Shown in pieces: positions 18,955 through 29,641 of a stretch of DNA of 64,000 bases. This stretch comes from Pseudomonas sp. B28(2017) (GTDB taxonomy: Bacteria > Pseudomonadota > Gammaproteobacteria > Pseudomonadales > Pseudomonadaceae): positions 124,001 to 188,000 of the forward strand of contig NZ_NEJH01000001.1 in assembly GCF_002113025.1 (NCBI RefSeq), in the 5' to 3' direction. Under the pieces are notes generated by a model. That model was not told the DNA's origin, did no database searches, and saw only the letters and a program-made list of their open reading frames with translations. Every line of letters starts with the position of its first letter. The first letter of the stretch is position 1. The translations under genes and the position numbers were made by a program.

Positions 18955-19563
18955 ATGAAACGGTTGTACCTCGCCTCTGGCTCGCCGCGTCGACGTGAAC
19001 TGCTCACGCAGATCGGCGTTCCGTTCTCCGCCGTCAGTGTGGACATCGATGAAACCCCTTTACCGCATGAATCCCCTTCGGCCTACGTCGAGCGCCTGGC
19101 GCGCGGCAAAGCCGAAGCGGGGCGCGGCGCTGTCGTGTCCGATGGCCCGTTTTGTGTGCTCGGTGCCGATACTGCGGTGGTGCTCGACGGAAAAATTCTC
19201 GGCAAACCGGTTGATCAAGCGGATGCGTGCACCATGCTGATGATGTTGTCAGGGTGTGAGCATGAGGTCCTGACCGCGATTGCCGTGCTCGATGGCGAAC
19301 GTTGCGAGTCCCTGGTTGTCACCAGTCGGGTGCGTTTTCGTGATATCAGTCGTGAAGAAGCCGCCGCCTACTGGGCCAGCAGTGAACCAAGGGACAAGGC
19401 GGGCGGTTATGGCATTCAAGGGCTGGGTGCGGTGTTTGTCGCCGGGCTCAATGGAAGTTATTCAGCGGTGGTCGGACTACCGCTTTGCGAAACCGCGGAA
19501 CTGCTCGGCCATTTCGGCATACCCTGTTGGCAAACCCGGAACGCACATCAAGCAACGTTCTGA
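18955..19563 (+). CDS. maf: Maf-family nucleoside triphosphate pyrophosphatase
   Basis: 202 aa. The N-terminal [12 protein letters not shown] motif, [16 protein letters not shown] with the catalytic Asp, and [10 protein letters not shown] near the C-terminus define the Maf family. The YhdE-type members hydrolyse dTTP/UTP and m5U/pseudo-UTP to monophosphates, a house-cleaning role, and overproduction affects septation. ATG 18955 follows GGGAGAGG; a longer open frame upstream is out of frame with mreD and rejected. Sits between mreD and rng as in most gamma-proteobacteria. Confidence 0.95.
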   Translation: MKRLYLASGSPRRRELLTQIGVPFSAVSVDIDETPLPHESPSAYVERLARGKAEAGRGAVVSDGPFCVLGADTAVVLDGKILGKPVDQADACTMLMMLSGCEHEVLTAIAVLDGERCESLVVTSRVRFRDISREEAAAYWASSEPRDKAGGYGIQGLGAVFVAGLNGSYSAVVGLPLCETAELLGHFGIPCWQTRNAHQATF

Positions 19564-19608
19564 ACAGATGCGGCCATTATCGTGAACATGCCTGAACGAG
19601 ACCCTGCC

Positions 19609-21066
19609 ATGAGTGAAGAGATCCTGATCAACATCACGCCGATGGAGTCGCGCGTGGCGGTGGTCGAAAACGGTGTCCTGCAAGAGGTCCACGTCGAGCG
19701 TACACAAAAGCGCGGGATCGTCGGCAACATCTATAAAGGCAAAGTCGTGCGGGTATTGCCGGGGATGCAGGCGGCATTCGTCGATATCGGCCTGGATCGT
19801 GCCGCGTTCATTCATGCGTCGGAAATTTCCCTGCGCGAAGGCCCGGCGGTCGAGAGCATCAGTGCCCTGGTGCACGAAGGCCAGAGCCTGGTAGTGCAAG
19901 TGACCAAGGACCCGATCGGCTCCAAAGGCGCACGCCTGACCACTCAGTTGTCGATCCCTTCACGATACCTGGTGTACATGCCACGCACGGCCCATGTCGG
20001 CATTTCCCTGAAGATCGAAGACGAAGCCGAGCGCGAACGCCTCAAGCAAGTGGTCACCGATTGCGTGGCCAAGGAAGGTATCAAGGAGGCCGGTGGTTTC
20101 ATCCTGCGCACGGCAGCCGAAGGCGCCGGCGCTGATGAAATCCTCATGGACATCCGCTACCTGCGTAGGCTATGGGATCAGATCAGCGCCCAGATCAAAA
20201 CCATCAGCGCGCCCAGCGTGATCTACGAAGACCTCGGTTTGGCGCTGCGTACACTGCGTGACCTGGTGAGCCCGAAAATCGAGAAAATCCGTATCGACTC
20301 CCGGGAAACCTTCCAGAAAACCACGCAGTTCGTCGCCGAGTTGATGCCCGAGATTGCTGACCGTCTGGAGCATTACCCGGGCGAACGGCCGATTTTCGAC
20401 CTGTATGGCGTCGAAGACGAAATCCAGAAGGCGCTCGAGCGCAAGGTCCCGCTCAAGTCCGGCGGTTATCTGGTGGTCGACCCGGCGGAAGCCATGAGTA
20501 CCATCGACGTCAACACCGGGGCGTTCGTCGGCCATCGCAACCTCGAAGAAACCATCTTCAAGACCAACCTCGAAGCCGCGACGGCCATCGCCCGTCAATT
20601 GCGCCTGCGTAACCTCGGCGGAATCATCATCATCGACTTCATCGACATGGAAGATGAGGAACACCAGCGCCAGGTGTTGCGCACGCTCGAAAAGCAACTG
20701 GAGCGCGATCACGCCAAAACCAACATCATCGGTATCACCGAACTGGGCCTGGTGCAGATGACCCGCAAGCGTACCCGCGAAAGCCTTGAGCAAGTGTTGT
20801 GTGAGCCGTGCAACGCCTGTCAGGGACGCGGCAAGCTCAAGACACCGGAAACCGTTTGCTACGAAATCTTCCGCGAAATCCTGCGTGAGGCTCGCGCCTA
20901 TCAGGCGGAAGGCTATCGTGTATTGGCGAACCAGAAAGTCGTGGACCGCCTGCTCGACGAAGAGTCGGGCAACGTCGCCGAGCTGGAGGGGTTTATCGGG
21001 CGCACCATCCGCTTCCAGGTCGAAACCATGTATTCCCAGGAACAATACGACGTGGTGCTGCTCTGA
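19609..21066 (+). CDS. rng: Ribonuclease G
   Basis: 485 aa, normal for RNase G (much shorter than RNase E). N-terminal S1 domain (about 35-125, KGKVVRVLPGMQAAFVDIG), then the DNase I-like catalytic domain with metal ligands in STIDVNTGAFVG and IIIDFIDME, and the Zn-link cysteines CEPCNACQGRG near 400. It cleaves 5'-monophosphorylated RNA and matures the 16S rRNA 5' end. ATG 19609 is chosen over in-frame ATG 19582 because the family begins SEEILINITP. Confidence 0.97.
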   Translation: MSEEILINITPMESRVAVVENGVLQEVHVERTQKRGIVGNIYKGKVVRVLPGMQAAFVDIGLDRAAFIHASEISLREGPAVESISALVHEGQSLVVQVTKDPIGSKGARLTTQLSIPSRYLVYMPRTAHVGISLKIEDEAERERLKQVVTDCVAKEGIKEAGGFILRTAAEGAGADEILMDIRYLRRLWDQISAQIKTISAPSVIYEDLGLALRTLRDLVSPKIEKIRIDSRETFQKTTQFVAELMPEIADRLEHYPGERPIFDLYGVEDEIQKALERKVPLKSGGYLVVDPAEAMSTIDVNTGAFVGHRNLEETIFKTNLEAATAIARQLRLRNLGGIIIIDFIDMEDEEHQRQVLRTLEKQLERDHAKTNIIGITELGLVQMTRKRTRESLEQVLCEPCNACQGRGKLKTPETVCYEIFREILREARAYQAEGYRVLANQKVVDRLLDEESGNVAELEGFIGRTIRFQVETMYSQEQYDVVLL

Positions 21067-21141
21067 AGCGTATCGTTTTGATTGTTCAAGAATGGCTGGC
21101 CTCAGCTTTTTGCAAATTTTTTGCCATGGGAGCCATCTGAC

Positions 21142-24100
21142 ATGGACCGTCTGACACGCATTTTGGCCGCACTGACCCGCTGGGGTCTGGGCCTGTGCGC
21201 GTTGGTTTTGGTGTTGATGGCGCTCTACGTCAGCCTTGGCCGGGAGCTGACGCCGTTAGTCGCCGAGTACCGTGCCGATATCGAAACCCAAGCCAGCGAT
21301 GCCTTGGGCATGCCGTTGCAGATCGGCGAGCTCGAAGGCAACTGGAGTGGCTTTGCACCCATCTTGATGGCTCACGACGTGACGGTCGGCGAGGGCGCCA
21401 ATGCCTTGCACCTGGATCAGGTGCGCGCGGTGCCGGACCTTTGGGCCAGCCTGCTGGCCCGTCAGGTGCGCATCGCTCATCTTGAACTCAGCGGCCTGAA
21501 GATCAGCGTCAAGGAGGGGAACGACGGTCAATGGGCGCTGGAAGGTTTGCCGGTGCAGCAGGACCAGCCAACTGATCCGGAACAGCTGCTCAATCGCATG
21601 CAGATGATCCAGCAACTGTCGGTGCTGGACAGCCAGGTAACGTTGCAGCCGTTCGGTCAGTCGCCGCTGACACTGACTTACGTCGGCCTGAATCTGAAAA
21701 CAGGTGCCACCCGGCAGCGACTCGACGCCCGCCTGACCCTGCCCGACGGCCAGCCGGTGGCCATGAGCCTGCGTACCCGCATTCGTGCCAGCCAATGGAA
21801 GGACGGTGAAGCCGAGGTCTACCTTAGCCTGCCGCAAAGCGACTGGTCGAAGTGGTTGCCCGAGCGAGTGACCCAAGAGTGGAGTTTCTCCGAGATCAAA
21901 GCTGGTGGCGAGCTTTGGCTGACCTGGGGCAAAGGCACCCTGCAAAGTGCTGCAGTGCGCTTGAACGCGCCTCAACTCAAGGGCGCCTACGCCGAGCGCA
22001 AGCAGATCCAGATCAATAACCTGGCGCTCAATGGCTACTTCCAGCGCAGTGCTGAAGGTGTGTCAGTGACTCTGGATTCCCTGGCGATGAACCTCGGCGA
22101 GACCCGCTGGGAAACGCATTTGCAACTCAAGCAAAGCGCGGCCACTGATAAAACCGAAGAGCTCTGGCACCTGCAAGCCGACCGGGTTGATCTCACTCCG
22201 CTGACCCCGCTGCTCAACGCCATGGCGCCGTTACCGGAAGGTTTTGCCAAGGTCGTCGAACGGCTGAAAGTCACCGGTGGATTGCGTAATGTGCTGGTCG
22301 ACTTGCGCCCGAATGCCACCGACGACAGCAAGTTCGGGTTTGCCGCCAACCTCGACCAGGTAGGCTTCGATGCCTATCACGGTGCGCCGGCGGCCCGAAA
22401 TGTCAGCGGCAGCATCAGCGGCGACCTGGGACACGGCGAACTGCGCATGGACAGCAAGGATTTCATGCTGCACCTGGACCCTATTTTCGCCAAGCCATGG
22501 CAGTACATTCAGGCCAATGCGCGGCTGACGTGGAAACTTGATAAAGAAGGTTTCACCCTGATCGCGCCGTACCTGAAAGTGCTGGGCGAGGAAGGCAAGA
22601 TCGCCGGCGACTTCCTGATTCGCCTGCATTTCGATCACACCCAGGAAGACTACATGGATCTGCGGGTCGGCCTGGTGGACGGCGACGGTCGCTACACCGC
22701 CAAGTACTTGCCGGCGGTCCTCAGCCCGGCGCTGGACGAATGGCTGCGCACCGCGATTCTCAAGGGCGCGGTGGATCAAGGCTTCTTCCAGTATCAAGGC
22801 TCGCTCAGCCACGGTGCCGCAGACGAGGATCGCAGCATCAGCCTGTACTTCAAGGTTCACGATGCCGAACTGGCCTTCCAGCCGGGCTGGCCCCATGTCA
22901 GCAAGGTCAGCGGCGACGTGTTCGTCGAAGACAGTGGTGTGCGGATTCTGGCCAGCAAGGGCCAATTGCTCGACACCCAGGTCAACGATGTTTACGTCAA
23001 CATTCCCCATGTGCCTGCCGGGCAGAACGTTCATTTGTTCCTCGATGGCGGATTTGCCGGCGGTTTGGGCGATGGCCTGAAAATCCTCCAGGAAGCGCCG
23101 ATCGGCACCGGGGCAACCTTTGCCGGCTGGGAAGGCGAGGGAGACCTGCAAGGCAAGTTGAAGTTGGACATTCCGCTGGCAAAAGGCGAGGAGCCGAAGA
23201 TCCTCGTCGATTTCAATACCGCCAAGGCACGCTTGAAACTGGCCGAACCTGTGCTGGAACTGACCCAGCTCAAGGGTGATTTCCGTTTCGACAGTGCCAA
23301 GGGCCTGAGCGGGCAGAACATCAGCGCACGGGCATTCGACAAGCCGGTCAGCGCACAGATTTTTGCCGACGGCAGCCCGGGTAAACTCAATACCCGGGTG
23401 ACCGCGTCGGGCCAGGTCGAGGTCAAGAAACTGACCGACTGGCTGAAGGTGACCCAGCCTCTGCCGGTGAGTGGCGTGATCCCTTATCAACTGAAACTGA
23501 CCCTGAACGGCGCCGACAGCCAATTGCTGGTCAATTCCAGCCTCAAGGGCGTTGCCGTCGATTTACCTGCACCGTTCGGCATGACCGCCGATACCGGGCG
23601 CGACACGACGTTCCGTATGACCTTGCAGGGCGACGAACGGCGCTATTGGGTCAACTACGGGGACCTGGCGCGCTTCACGTTCGCGGCCCCGGCCAGCAAT
23701 TTCGCCGGCGGTCGCGGGGAGTTGTCTCTCGGTGACGGCGAGGCGCTGTTACCTGACACCAAAGGCCTGAGGGTTCGGGGCGTGCTGTCGGAGCTGGACG
23801 TTGGTCCGTGGAAGGAACTGGTGGATAAATACGCCGGACAGGACCCCGGCGGCAGCGCCAGGCAATTGCTCAGCGGTGCGGATTTCAAGGTGGGCAAGCT
23901 CAGCGGTATCGGCACCACGCTCGATGAGGCCTCGATCCAGCTGACGCGCAAGGCTTCCTCCTGGGCACTGCAACTCGACAGCCAGCAGATCAAGGGCAAT
24001 GCCAACCTGCCCGATACGAACGCGGTGCCGATCACGATCAATCTGCAAACCGTGCGCCTGCCCGCACCGGACCCGGCCGTGCAAGCCGATGAAAACTCAC

Positions 24101-24945
24101 CGGACCCACTGGCGTCGGTGGACCCGACGAAAATCCCTGCGATGGACATCACCATCAATCAGTTATTCCAGGGCCAGGATCTGGTGGGTGGCTGGTCGCT
24201 GAAAATTCGTCCGACGGCCAAGGGCATCGTGTTCAACTCTCTGGACCTGGGCCTCAAGGGCATCCTGTTGGTGGGCAGCGGTGGCTGGGAAGGCGTGCCC
24301 GGGGCGAGCTCAAGCTGGTACAAGGGGCGGATCAGCGGCAAGAACCTCGCCGATGTGCTCAAGAACTGGGGGTATGCACCTAGCGTCACCAGCCAGGACT
24401 TTTATATGGATGTCGATGGCCGCTGGCCCGGATCGCCGGCCTGGGTGGCGACCAAGCGTTTCTCCGGCTCGCTCGATGCGACACTCAATCAGGGGCAGTT
24501 CGTCGAGGTCGAAGGCGGTGCCCAGGCGTTACGGGTATTTGGTTTGCTCAACTTCAATTCCATCGGCCGGCGCCTGCGCCTGGACTTTTCCGACCTGTTC
24601 GGCAAAGGCCTGAGTTATGACCGGGTCAAGGGGCTGCTGGTCGGGACGAACGGAGTGTATGTCACCCGTGAGCCGATCCGGCTGACGGGGCCGTCGAGCA
24701 CCATTGAGCTCGATGGCACCCTGAACATGGTGGCCGATCAGATCGATGCGAAACTGTTGGTGACCTTGCCGGTGACCAATAACCTGCCGATCGCCGCACT
24801 GATCGTCGGTGCACCGGCGGTCGGCGGGGCACTGTTCCTGATCGACAAGCTGATCGGTGACCGGGTCGCCCGTTTCGCCAGTGTGAAATACACCGTCAAC
24901 GGGCCGTGGAAAGAACCGAAAATCACCTTCGACAAGCCTTTTTGA
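21142..24945 (+). CDS. yhdP: YhdP family AsmA-like protein
   Basis: 1267 aa. One N-terminal membrane helix (about 14-36) anchors a very long, beta-rich periplasmic body (DUF3971 plus AsmA-like C-terminal domain), the architecture of bridge-like lipid-transfer proteins. YhdP, with TamB and YdbH, carries phospholipid from inner to outer membrane in E. coli. A short hydrophobic segment near the C-terminus (ALIVGAPAVGGALFLIDKLIG) is typical. ATG 21142 starts MDRLTRIL and is preferred to the ATG 60 bp upstream. Adjacent to rng and a nitrilase gene as in other pseudomonads. Confidence 0.93.
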   Translation: MDRLTRILAALTRWGLGLCALVLVLMALYVSLGRELTPLVAEYRADIETQASDALGMPLQIGELEGNWSGFAPILMAHDVTVGEGANALHLDQVRAVPDLWASLLARQVRIAHLELSGLKISVKEGNDGQWALEGLPVQQDQPTDPEQLLNRMQMIQQLSVLDSQVTLQPFGQSPLTLTYVGLNLKTGATRQRLDARLTLPDGQPVAMSLRTRIRASQWKDGEAEVYLSLPQSDWSKWLPERVTQEWSFSEIKAGGELWLTWGKGTLQSAAVRLNAPQLKGAYAERKQIQINNLALNGYFQRSAEGVSVTLDSLAMNLGETRWETHLQLKQSAATDKTEELWHLQADRVDLTPLTPLLNAMAPLPEGFAKVVERLKVTGGLRNVLVDLRPNATDDSKFGFAANLDQVGFDAYHGAPAARNVSGSISGDLGHGELRMDSKDFMLHLDPIFAKPWQYIQANARLTWKLDKEGFTLIAPYLKVLGEEGKIAGDFLIRLHFDHTQEDYMDLRVGLVDGDGRYTAKYLPAVLSPALDEWLRTAILKGAVDQGFFQYQGSLSHGAADEDRSISLYFKVHDAELAFQPGWPHVSKVSGDVFVEDSGVRILASKGQLLDTQVNDVYVNIPHVPAGQNVHLFLDGGFAGGLGDGLKILQEAPIGTGATFAGWEGEGDLQGKLKLDIPLAKGEEPKILVDFNTAKARLKLAEPVLELTQLKGDFRFDSAKGLSGQNISARAFDKPVSAQIFADGSPGKLNTRVTASGQVEVKKLTDWLKVTQPLPVSGVIPYQLKLTLNGADSQLLVNSSLKGVAVDLPAPFGMTADTGRDTTFRMTLQGDERRYWVNYGDLARFTFAAPASNFAGGRGELSLGDGEALLPDTKGLRVRGVLSELDVGPWKELVDKYAGQDPGGSARQLLSGADFKVGKLSGIGTTLDEASIQLTRKASSWALQLDSQQIKGNANLPDTNAVPITINLQTVRLPAPDPAVQADENSPDPLASVDPTKIPAMDITINQLFQGQDLVGGWSLKIRPTAKGIVFNSLDLGLKGILLVGSGGWEGVPGASSSWYKGRISGKNLADVLKNWGYAPSVTSQDFYMDVDGRWPGSPAWVATKRFSGSLDATLNQGQFVEVEGGAQALRVFGLLNFNSIGRRLRLDFSDLFGKGLSYDRVKGLLVGTNGVYVTREPIRLTGPSSTIELDGTLNMVADQIDAKLLVTLPVTNNLPIAALIVGAPAVGGALFLIDKLIGDRVARFASVKYTVNGPWKEPKITFDKPF

Positions 24946-24996
24946 AAAGCCATCCTTCGGGCCTGTGGAGTAGCATGGCCATTGCGGCTCGCCCCT

Positions 24997-25110
24997 TGTA
25001 GGAGTGAACTTGCTCGTGATGGACGTGAACGATGACACTGGCTGTCTGAAAAAACGTATCGCGTTCAAATTCATCGTCGGAGCGCCGCCCGGAGCAAGCT
25101 CGCTCCTACA
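24997..25110. repeat. REPIN (diverged left arm)
   Basis: The left unit TGTAGGAGTGAACTTGCTCGTGA carries several changes; the right unit GGAGCAAGCTCGCTCCTACA is intact. The interior GATGGACGTGAACGATGACAC belongs to the family shared by most REPINs here. Confidence 0.8.
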
Positions 25111-25142
25111 ACGTCTGTATTGATTTCAATAAGGAAAAGGCC

Positions 25143-25997
25143 ATGTCTCTAGCGGTGATTCAAATGGTCAGCCAGAGCGATGTGCTGGCCAATCTGGCCC
25201 AGGCCCGTCGGTTGCTCGAACAAGCGGCCGTCGGCGGTGCGAAACTGGCAGTATTGCCGGAAAATTTCGCCGCCATGGGCCGGCGTGACATTGCCGAGAT
25301 CGGACGCGCCGAAGCACTGGGTGAAGGCCCGATTCTGCCTTGGTTGAAACAGACCGCACGCGACCTCAAGTTATGGATAGTGGCCGGCACACTGCCGTTG
25401 CCGCCGGTGGATCAGCCGACGGCCAAAGTGCATGCCTGTTCGTTGCTGGTCGACGACCAGGGCGAAACGGTGGCGCGCTACGACAAGCTGCACCTGTTCG
25501 ACGTCGATGTGGCGGACAATCGTGGCCGTTATCGTGAATCCGATGACTATGCTTATGGCAATGGGGTGGTCGTGGCGGACACACCGGTTGGCCGAGTCGG
25601 CCTGACGGTCTGCTATGACCTGCGCTTTCCCGAGCTGTACAGCGAATTGCGCGCGGCCGGCGCGGAACTGATTACTGCCCCTTCGGCCTTTACGGCGGTG
25701 ACCGGCGCGGCGCATTGGGATGTGCTGATTCGTGCGCGAGCCATCGAGACGCAATGCTACGTGCTCGCGGCTGCCCAGGGCGGGACGCATCCGGGGCCGC
25801 GGGAAACATTCGGGCATGCCGCCATCGTCGATCCGTGGGGGCGTGTGCTGGCACAACAGGATCAAGGCGAAGCCGTGCTGTTGGCCGAACGCGACAGCAG
25901 CGAACAGGCGTCCATCCGGGCGCGGATGCCGGTGTCCAGTCACCGGCGCTTTTTCTCGCAGGGCGCCCAGCGACCTGCATCAGAACGACGAATTTAA
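25143..25997 (+). CDS. Carbon-nitrogen hydrolase (Nit1/Nit2-type amidase)
   Basis: 284 aa nitrilase-superfamily enzyme. The Glu-Lys-Cys triad is visible: Glu in VLPENFA (about 40), Lys in YDKLHLFDVDV (about 115) and Cys in LTVCYDLRFPELY (about 156). Sequence context fits the NitB/YafV-like deaminated glutathione amidase group, which repairs a transaminase side product of glutathione. Twelve bp upstream of tldD, likely co-transcribed. Confidence 0.9.
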   Translation: MSLAVIQMVSQSDVLANLAQARRLLEQAAVGGAKLAVLPENFAAMGRRDIAEIGRAEALGEGPILPWLKQTARDLKLWIVAGTLPLPPVDQPTAKVHACSLLVDDQGETVARYDKLHLFDVDVADNRGRYRESDDYAYGNGVVVADTPVGRVGLTVCYDLRFPELYSELRAAGAELITAPSAFTAVTGAAHWDVLIRARAIETQCYVLAAAQGGTHPGPRETFGHAAIVDPWGRVLAQQDQGEAVLLAERDSSEQASIRARMPVSSHRRFFSQGAQRPASERRI

Positions 25998-26009
25998 GGC
26001 GTAAAGCAT

Positions 26010-27452
26010 ATGAGCGAGTTGTTGTCCTCAGTCAGTGAACACCTGTTGGCGCCCGGCGGCGTCACTATCGAGAGCCTGCAAGGCGTGCTCGGCGATCTGG
26101 CCGGGCCGGGCATCGATGCGGCCGACCTGTATTTCCAGGGGCAGATCTCCGAGTCCTGGGCGCTGGAAGACGGCATCGTCAAGGAAGGCAGCTTCAACCT
26201 TGACCAGGGTGTGGGCGTGCGCGCTCAATCGGGTGAAAAAACCGGTTTTGCCTACAGCAATGCCATCACTCTTGAAGCCCTGGGCGCGGCGGCGCGTGCC
26301 TCCCGTTCGATTTCCCGTGCCGGGCAGCACGGCATGGTTCAGGCATTCACCAGCCAGGACGTTGCGCAGTTGTATGCGCCGGACAATCCCCTGGAAGTGC
26401 TGACCCGGGCCGAGAAAGTCGATTTGCTCAAGCGAGTCGACGCCGCGACCCGTGCCCTCGACCCACGCATCCAGCAAGTCACCGTGAGCATGGCCGGTGT
26501 CTGGGAGCGGATTCTGGTGGCTTCCACCGACGGCGGTCTGGCGGCGGATGTGCGGCCGTTGGTGCGTTTCAATGTCAGCGTGATCGTCGAGCAGAACGGT
26601 CGCCGCGAGCGTGGCGGTCATGGCGGTGGCGGTCGGACCGATTACCGTTATTTCCTCGGCGAAGACCGCGCCATGGGCTATGCCCGTGAAGCGTTGCGCC
26701 AGGCGCTGGTCAACCTTGAGGCTATTCCGGCACCGGCCGGTACCTTGCCGGTGGTGCTCGGTTCCGGCTGGTCGGGCGTGCTGCTGCATGAAGCCGTCGG
26801 GCATGGTCTGGAAGGCGATTTCAATCGCAAGGGCAGTTCGGCTTATAGCGGGCGCATGGGCGAGATGGTTGCGTCGAAGCTTTGCACCATTGTCGATGAC
26901 GGCACCCTGGCCGGTCGTCGCGGCTCGTTGAGTGTCGATGACGAGGGAACGCCGACCGAGTGCACCACGCTGATCGAAAACGGTGTACTCAAGGGCTACA
27001 TGCAGGACAAGCTCAATGCCCGTTTGATGGGCGTGGCACGCACCGGTAACGGCCGTCGCGAGTCCTACGCGCACCTGCCGATGCCGCGCATGACCAATAC
27101 CTACATGCTCGCCGGCGAAAGCGACCCGGCGGAAATCATCGCCTCGGTGAAACGCGGCATCTACTGCGCCAACCTGGGTGGCGGCCAGGTGGACATCACC
27201 AGCGGCAAGTTCGTGTTTTCCACCAGTGAGGCGTACCTGATCGAGGATGGCAAGATCACTGCACCGGTCAAAGGTGCGACGTTGATCGGCAACGGGCCGG
27301 AAGCCATGAGCAAGGTGTCGATGGTCGGTAATGATCTGGCGCTGGACAGCGGCGTGGGCACGTGTGGCAAGGATGGGCAGTCGGTGCCGGTGGGTGTTGG
27401 CCAGCCAACGCTGAAGATTGATGCGATCACCGTGGGTGGCACGGGCGCGTAA
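26010..27452 (+). CDS. tldD: Metalloprotease subunit TldD
   Basis: 480 aa. The zinc site [11 protein letters not shown] (about residues 260-270) marks TldD, the catalytic partner of the TldD/TldE(PmbA) heterodimer, which trims unfolded peptides such as microcin B17 precursor and the CcdA antitoxin. Glycine-rich C-terminal half typical of the family. PmbA is encoded 0.7 kb downstream on the same strand with darP between on the opposite strand. Confidence 0.96.
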   Translation: MSELLSSVSEHLLAPGGVTIESLQGVLGDLAGPGIDAADLYFQGQISESWALEDGIVKEGSFNLDQGVGVRAQSGEKTGFAYSNAITLEALGAAARASRSISRAGQHGMVQAFTSQDVAQLYAPDNPLEVLTRAEKVDLLKRVDAATRALDPRIQQVTVSMAGVWERILVASTDGGLAADVRPLVRFNVSVIVEQNGRRERGGHGGGGRTDYRYFLGEDRAMGYAREALRQALVNLEAIPAPAGTLPVVLGSGWSGVLLHEAVGHGLEGDFNRKGSSAYSGRMGEMVASKLCTIVDDGTLAGRRGSLSVDDEGTPTECTTLIENGVLKGYMQDKLNARLMGVARTGNGRRESYAHLPMPRMTNTYMLAGESDPAEIIASVKRGIYCANLGGGQVDITSGKFVFSTSEAYLIEDGKITAPVKGATLIGNGPEAMSKVSMVGNDLALDSGVGTCGKDGQSVPVGVGQPTLKIDAITVGGTGA

Positions 27453-27476
27453 GCGGTTTTTGAAACAGTGAAGCTT

Positions 27477-27503
27477 CGGGTGAGTTGCATGGCAACTCAC
27501 CCG
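27477..27503. terminator. Perfect hairpin between convergent tldD and darP
   Basis: CGGGTGAGTTGC-ATG-GCAACTCACCCG: 12-bp perfect stem, 3-base loop, 24 bp after the tldD stop and 9 bp after the darP stop. No T run follows on either strand, so if it ends transcription it is not a textbook intrinsic terminator. Confidence 0.5.
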
Positions 27504-27512
27504 ATCAGGGAC

Positions 27513-28037
27513 TCAACGCAGGCCGCGTTGAGTCTCGTCCAGCTCACGGATGTACTTGAAGATTTTACGGCTGGAAGCAGGAGGCTTGTTTTGCGCAACC
27601 TCATGCTGGGCCTGACGGATCAGGGAACGCAATTGCTGGCGATCCGCGTCCGGATATTCGGTGACGAATTTTTCCAGGGTTGCATCGTCGCCACCGATCA
27701 GACGATCGCGCCAGCGTTCCAGGTTATGGAAGCGTTCGTTGTATTGACGGGTGGAGGCATCGAGTTGATCGAGCAGAACCAGAATGGCGTCAGTGTCCTG
27801 ATCGCGCATCAGTTTGCCGATGAACTGAAGGTGCCGTTTACGCGCGATGTTCGCGGTGTGCTTGGGCGCATCGGCCAGAGCCCGGCGCAAACCGTCGGTC
27901 AAGGGCAGTTTGGCCAGCAAGTCAGGCTTGAGTGTTGTAAGGCGCTCGCCAAGGTCAACCAGAGCATGCAGCTCGCGTTTGACCTGGGATTTGCTTTTTT
28001 CTCCCGTATCGAGGGAGTCGTCGTAAGAATCAACCAT
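27513..28037 (-). CDS. darP: Ribosome biogenesis factor DarP (YjgA, DUF615)
   Basis: 174 aa, highly charged and helical, matching the DUF615/YjgA family ([19 protein letters not shown] near the N-terminus). In E. coli it binds late 50S precursors and helps shape the peptidyl-transferase centre. Encoded on the minus strand, between and opposite to tldD and pmbA; the same order occurs in P. aeruginosa. Confidence 0.93.
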   Translation of the reverse strand: MVDSYDDSLDTGEKSKSQVKRELHALVDLGERLTTLKPDLLAKLPLTDGLRRALADAPKHTANIARKRHLQFIGKLMRDQDTDAILVLLDQLDASTRQYNERFHNLERWRDRLIGGDDATLEKFVTEYPDADRQQLRSLIRQAQHEVAQNKPPASSRKIFKYIRELDETQRGLR

Positions 28038-28145
28038 GGTGGCAGTCCGCTAAGAAACGCCGCCATGATAACCAGTCGGGGGCCGCTTGTCCGGCCCGGT
28101 CGCTCGATGACCGTTACCGAAAGCAGAATTTGAGTGGAGAACAGC

Positions 28146-29492
28146 ATGAGTGCAGTTGAAAGCGTCGGCCCACAAGCGTTGCCGGCACTGCAGGAACAAG
28201 TCGAGCAGATCATCGCTGAAGCCAGGCGCCAGGGGGCCAGTGCCTGTGAAGTGGCGGTGTCGCTTGAGCAGGGTTTGTCGACTACGGTGCGCCAGCGTGA
28301 AGTCGAAACGGTCGAATTCAACCGCGATCAGGGGTTTGGCATCACCTTGTATGTCGGCCAGCGCAAAGGCTCGGCCAGCACGTCGGCCAGCGGTCCGGAA
28401 GCGATTCGCGAAACGGTTGCCGCAGCACTGGCCATCGCCAAACATACTTCGGAAGACGAAGCCTCGGGCCTTGCGGATGCCGCGCTGATGGCGCGGGATA
28501 TTCAGGATTTCGACTTGTTCCACCAGTGGGACATTTCTCCGGAACAAGCCATCGAGCAGGCCCTGGCCTGCGAAGCTGCGGCATTTGCCGCCGACAGCCG
28601 GATCAGGAACGCCGATGGCACCACCCTCAGCACCCATCAGGGCTGCCGCGTCTACGGCAACAGCCACGGGTTCATCGGCGGATACGCATCGACTCGTCAC
28701 AGCTTGAGTTGCGTGATGATCGCCGAAGCGGACGGCCAGATGCAGCGTGATTACTGGTACGACGTGAACCGGCAGGGCAATCTGCTCGCCGACCCGGTCA
28801 GCATCGGCCAGCGCGCTGCGCAACGGGCGGCAAGCCGTCTGGGCGCGCGTCCGGTGCCGACTTGTGAGGTACCGGTACTGTTTTCCGCAGAGTTGGCCGG
28901 GGGCCTGTTCGGCAGTTTCCTGTCGGCGATTTCCGGCGGCAGCCTGTATCGCAAGTCTTCGTTCCTCGAGGGTACTCTCGGTCAGAAGCTGTTTCCGGAG
29001 TGGCTGACCATCGACGAGCGTCCGCACCTGATGCGGGCATTGGGTAGTGCTGCGTTCGATGGCGATGGCCTGGCAACCTACGCCAAACCGTTCGTCGAAA
29101 AAGGCGAATTGGTGTCCTACATCCTCGGCACCTACTCCGGTCGCAAGCTCGGCATGCCGAGCACGGCCAACGCGGGCGGCGTGCACAACCTGTTCGTCAC
29201 CCACGGTGATGAAGACCAGGCGGCCTTGCTGCGGCGCATGGGGCGCGGGCTGTTGGTCACCGAGTTGATGGGCCAGGGGCTGAACATGGTCACCGGCGAT
29301 TATTCCCGGGGCGCGGCGGGTTACTGGGTCGAGAACGGCGAGATCCAGTTCGCGGTCCAGGAAGTGACTATCGCCGGCAACATGCGCGACATGTTCAAAC
29401 AGATCGTCGCGGTCGGTAATGATCTCGAACTTCGCAGCAACATCCGCACCGGTTCGGTGCTGATCGAGCGGATGACCGTAGCGGGCAGTTAA
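28146..29492 (+). CDS. pmbA: Metalloprotease subunit PmbA (TldE)
   Basis: 448 aa TldE subunit. It shares the fold of TldD but lacks the HExxxH zinc motif, having GGLFGSFLSAISGGSLY in the equivalent area. It forms a heterodimer with TldD. ATG 28146 is chosen: GGAG at 28136-28139 is correctly spaced, while the GTG at 28134 would have no ribosome site. A strong terminator follows. Confidence 0.95.
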   Translation: MSAVESVGPQALPALQEQVEQIIAEARRQGASACEVAVSLEQGLSTTVRQREVETVEFNRDQGFGITLYVGQRKGSASTSASGPEAIRETVAAALAIAKHTSEDEASGLADAALMARDIQDFDLFHQWDISPEQAIEQALACEAAAFAADSRIRNADGTTLSTHQGCRVYGNSHGFIGGYASTRHSLSCVMIAEADGQMQRDYWYDVNRQGNLLADPVSIGQRAAQRAASRLGARPVPTCEVPVLFSAELAGGLFGSFLSAISGGSLYRKSSFLEGTLGQKLFPEWLTIDERPHLMRALGSAAFDGDGLATYAKPFVEKGELVSYILGTYSGRKLGMPSTANAGGVHNLFVTHGDEDQAALLRRMGRGLLVTELMGQGLNMVTGDYSRGAAGYWVENGEIQFAVQEVTIAGNMRDMFKQIVAVGNDLELRSNIRTGSVLIERMTVAGS

Positions 29493-29508
29493 TCTCCCCC
29501 GTGACACA

Positions 29509-29543
29509 AAAAGGCGCGCCACCCAATGGGTGGCGCGCCTTTT
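29509..29543 (+). terminator. Strong intrinsic terminator after pmbA
   Basis: 16-bp perfect stem AAAAGGCGCGCCACCC / GGGTGGCGCGCCTTTT with an AAT loop and following Ts. The A and T runs on both sides let it work in both directions, so it may also end the ptsO-side transcript coming from the minus strand. Confidence 0.9.
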
Positions 29544-29641
29544 TTATGGTTCTTCACGGAATCCCGGGAAACACAGAAACAGGAACGCCGTTTTGCTTGA
29601 TGATGGTGATGGATACGGCGCTCGCCACAAAGCCGCGGCGT

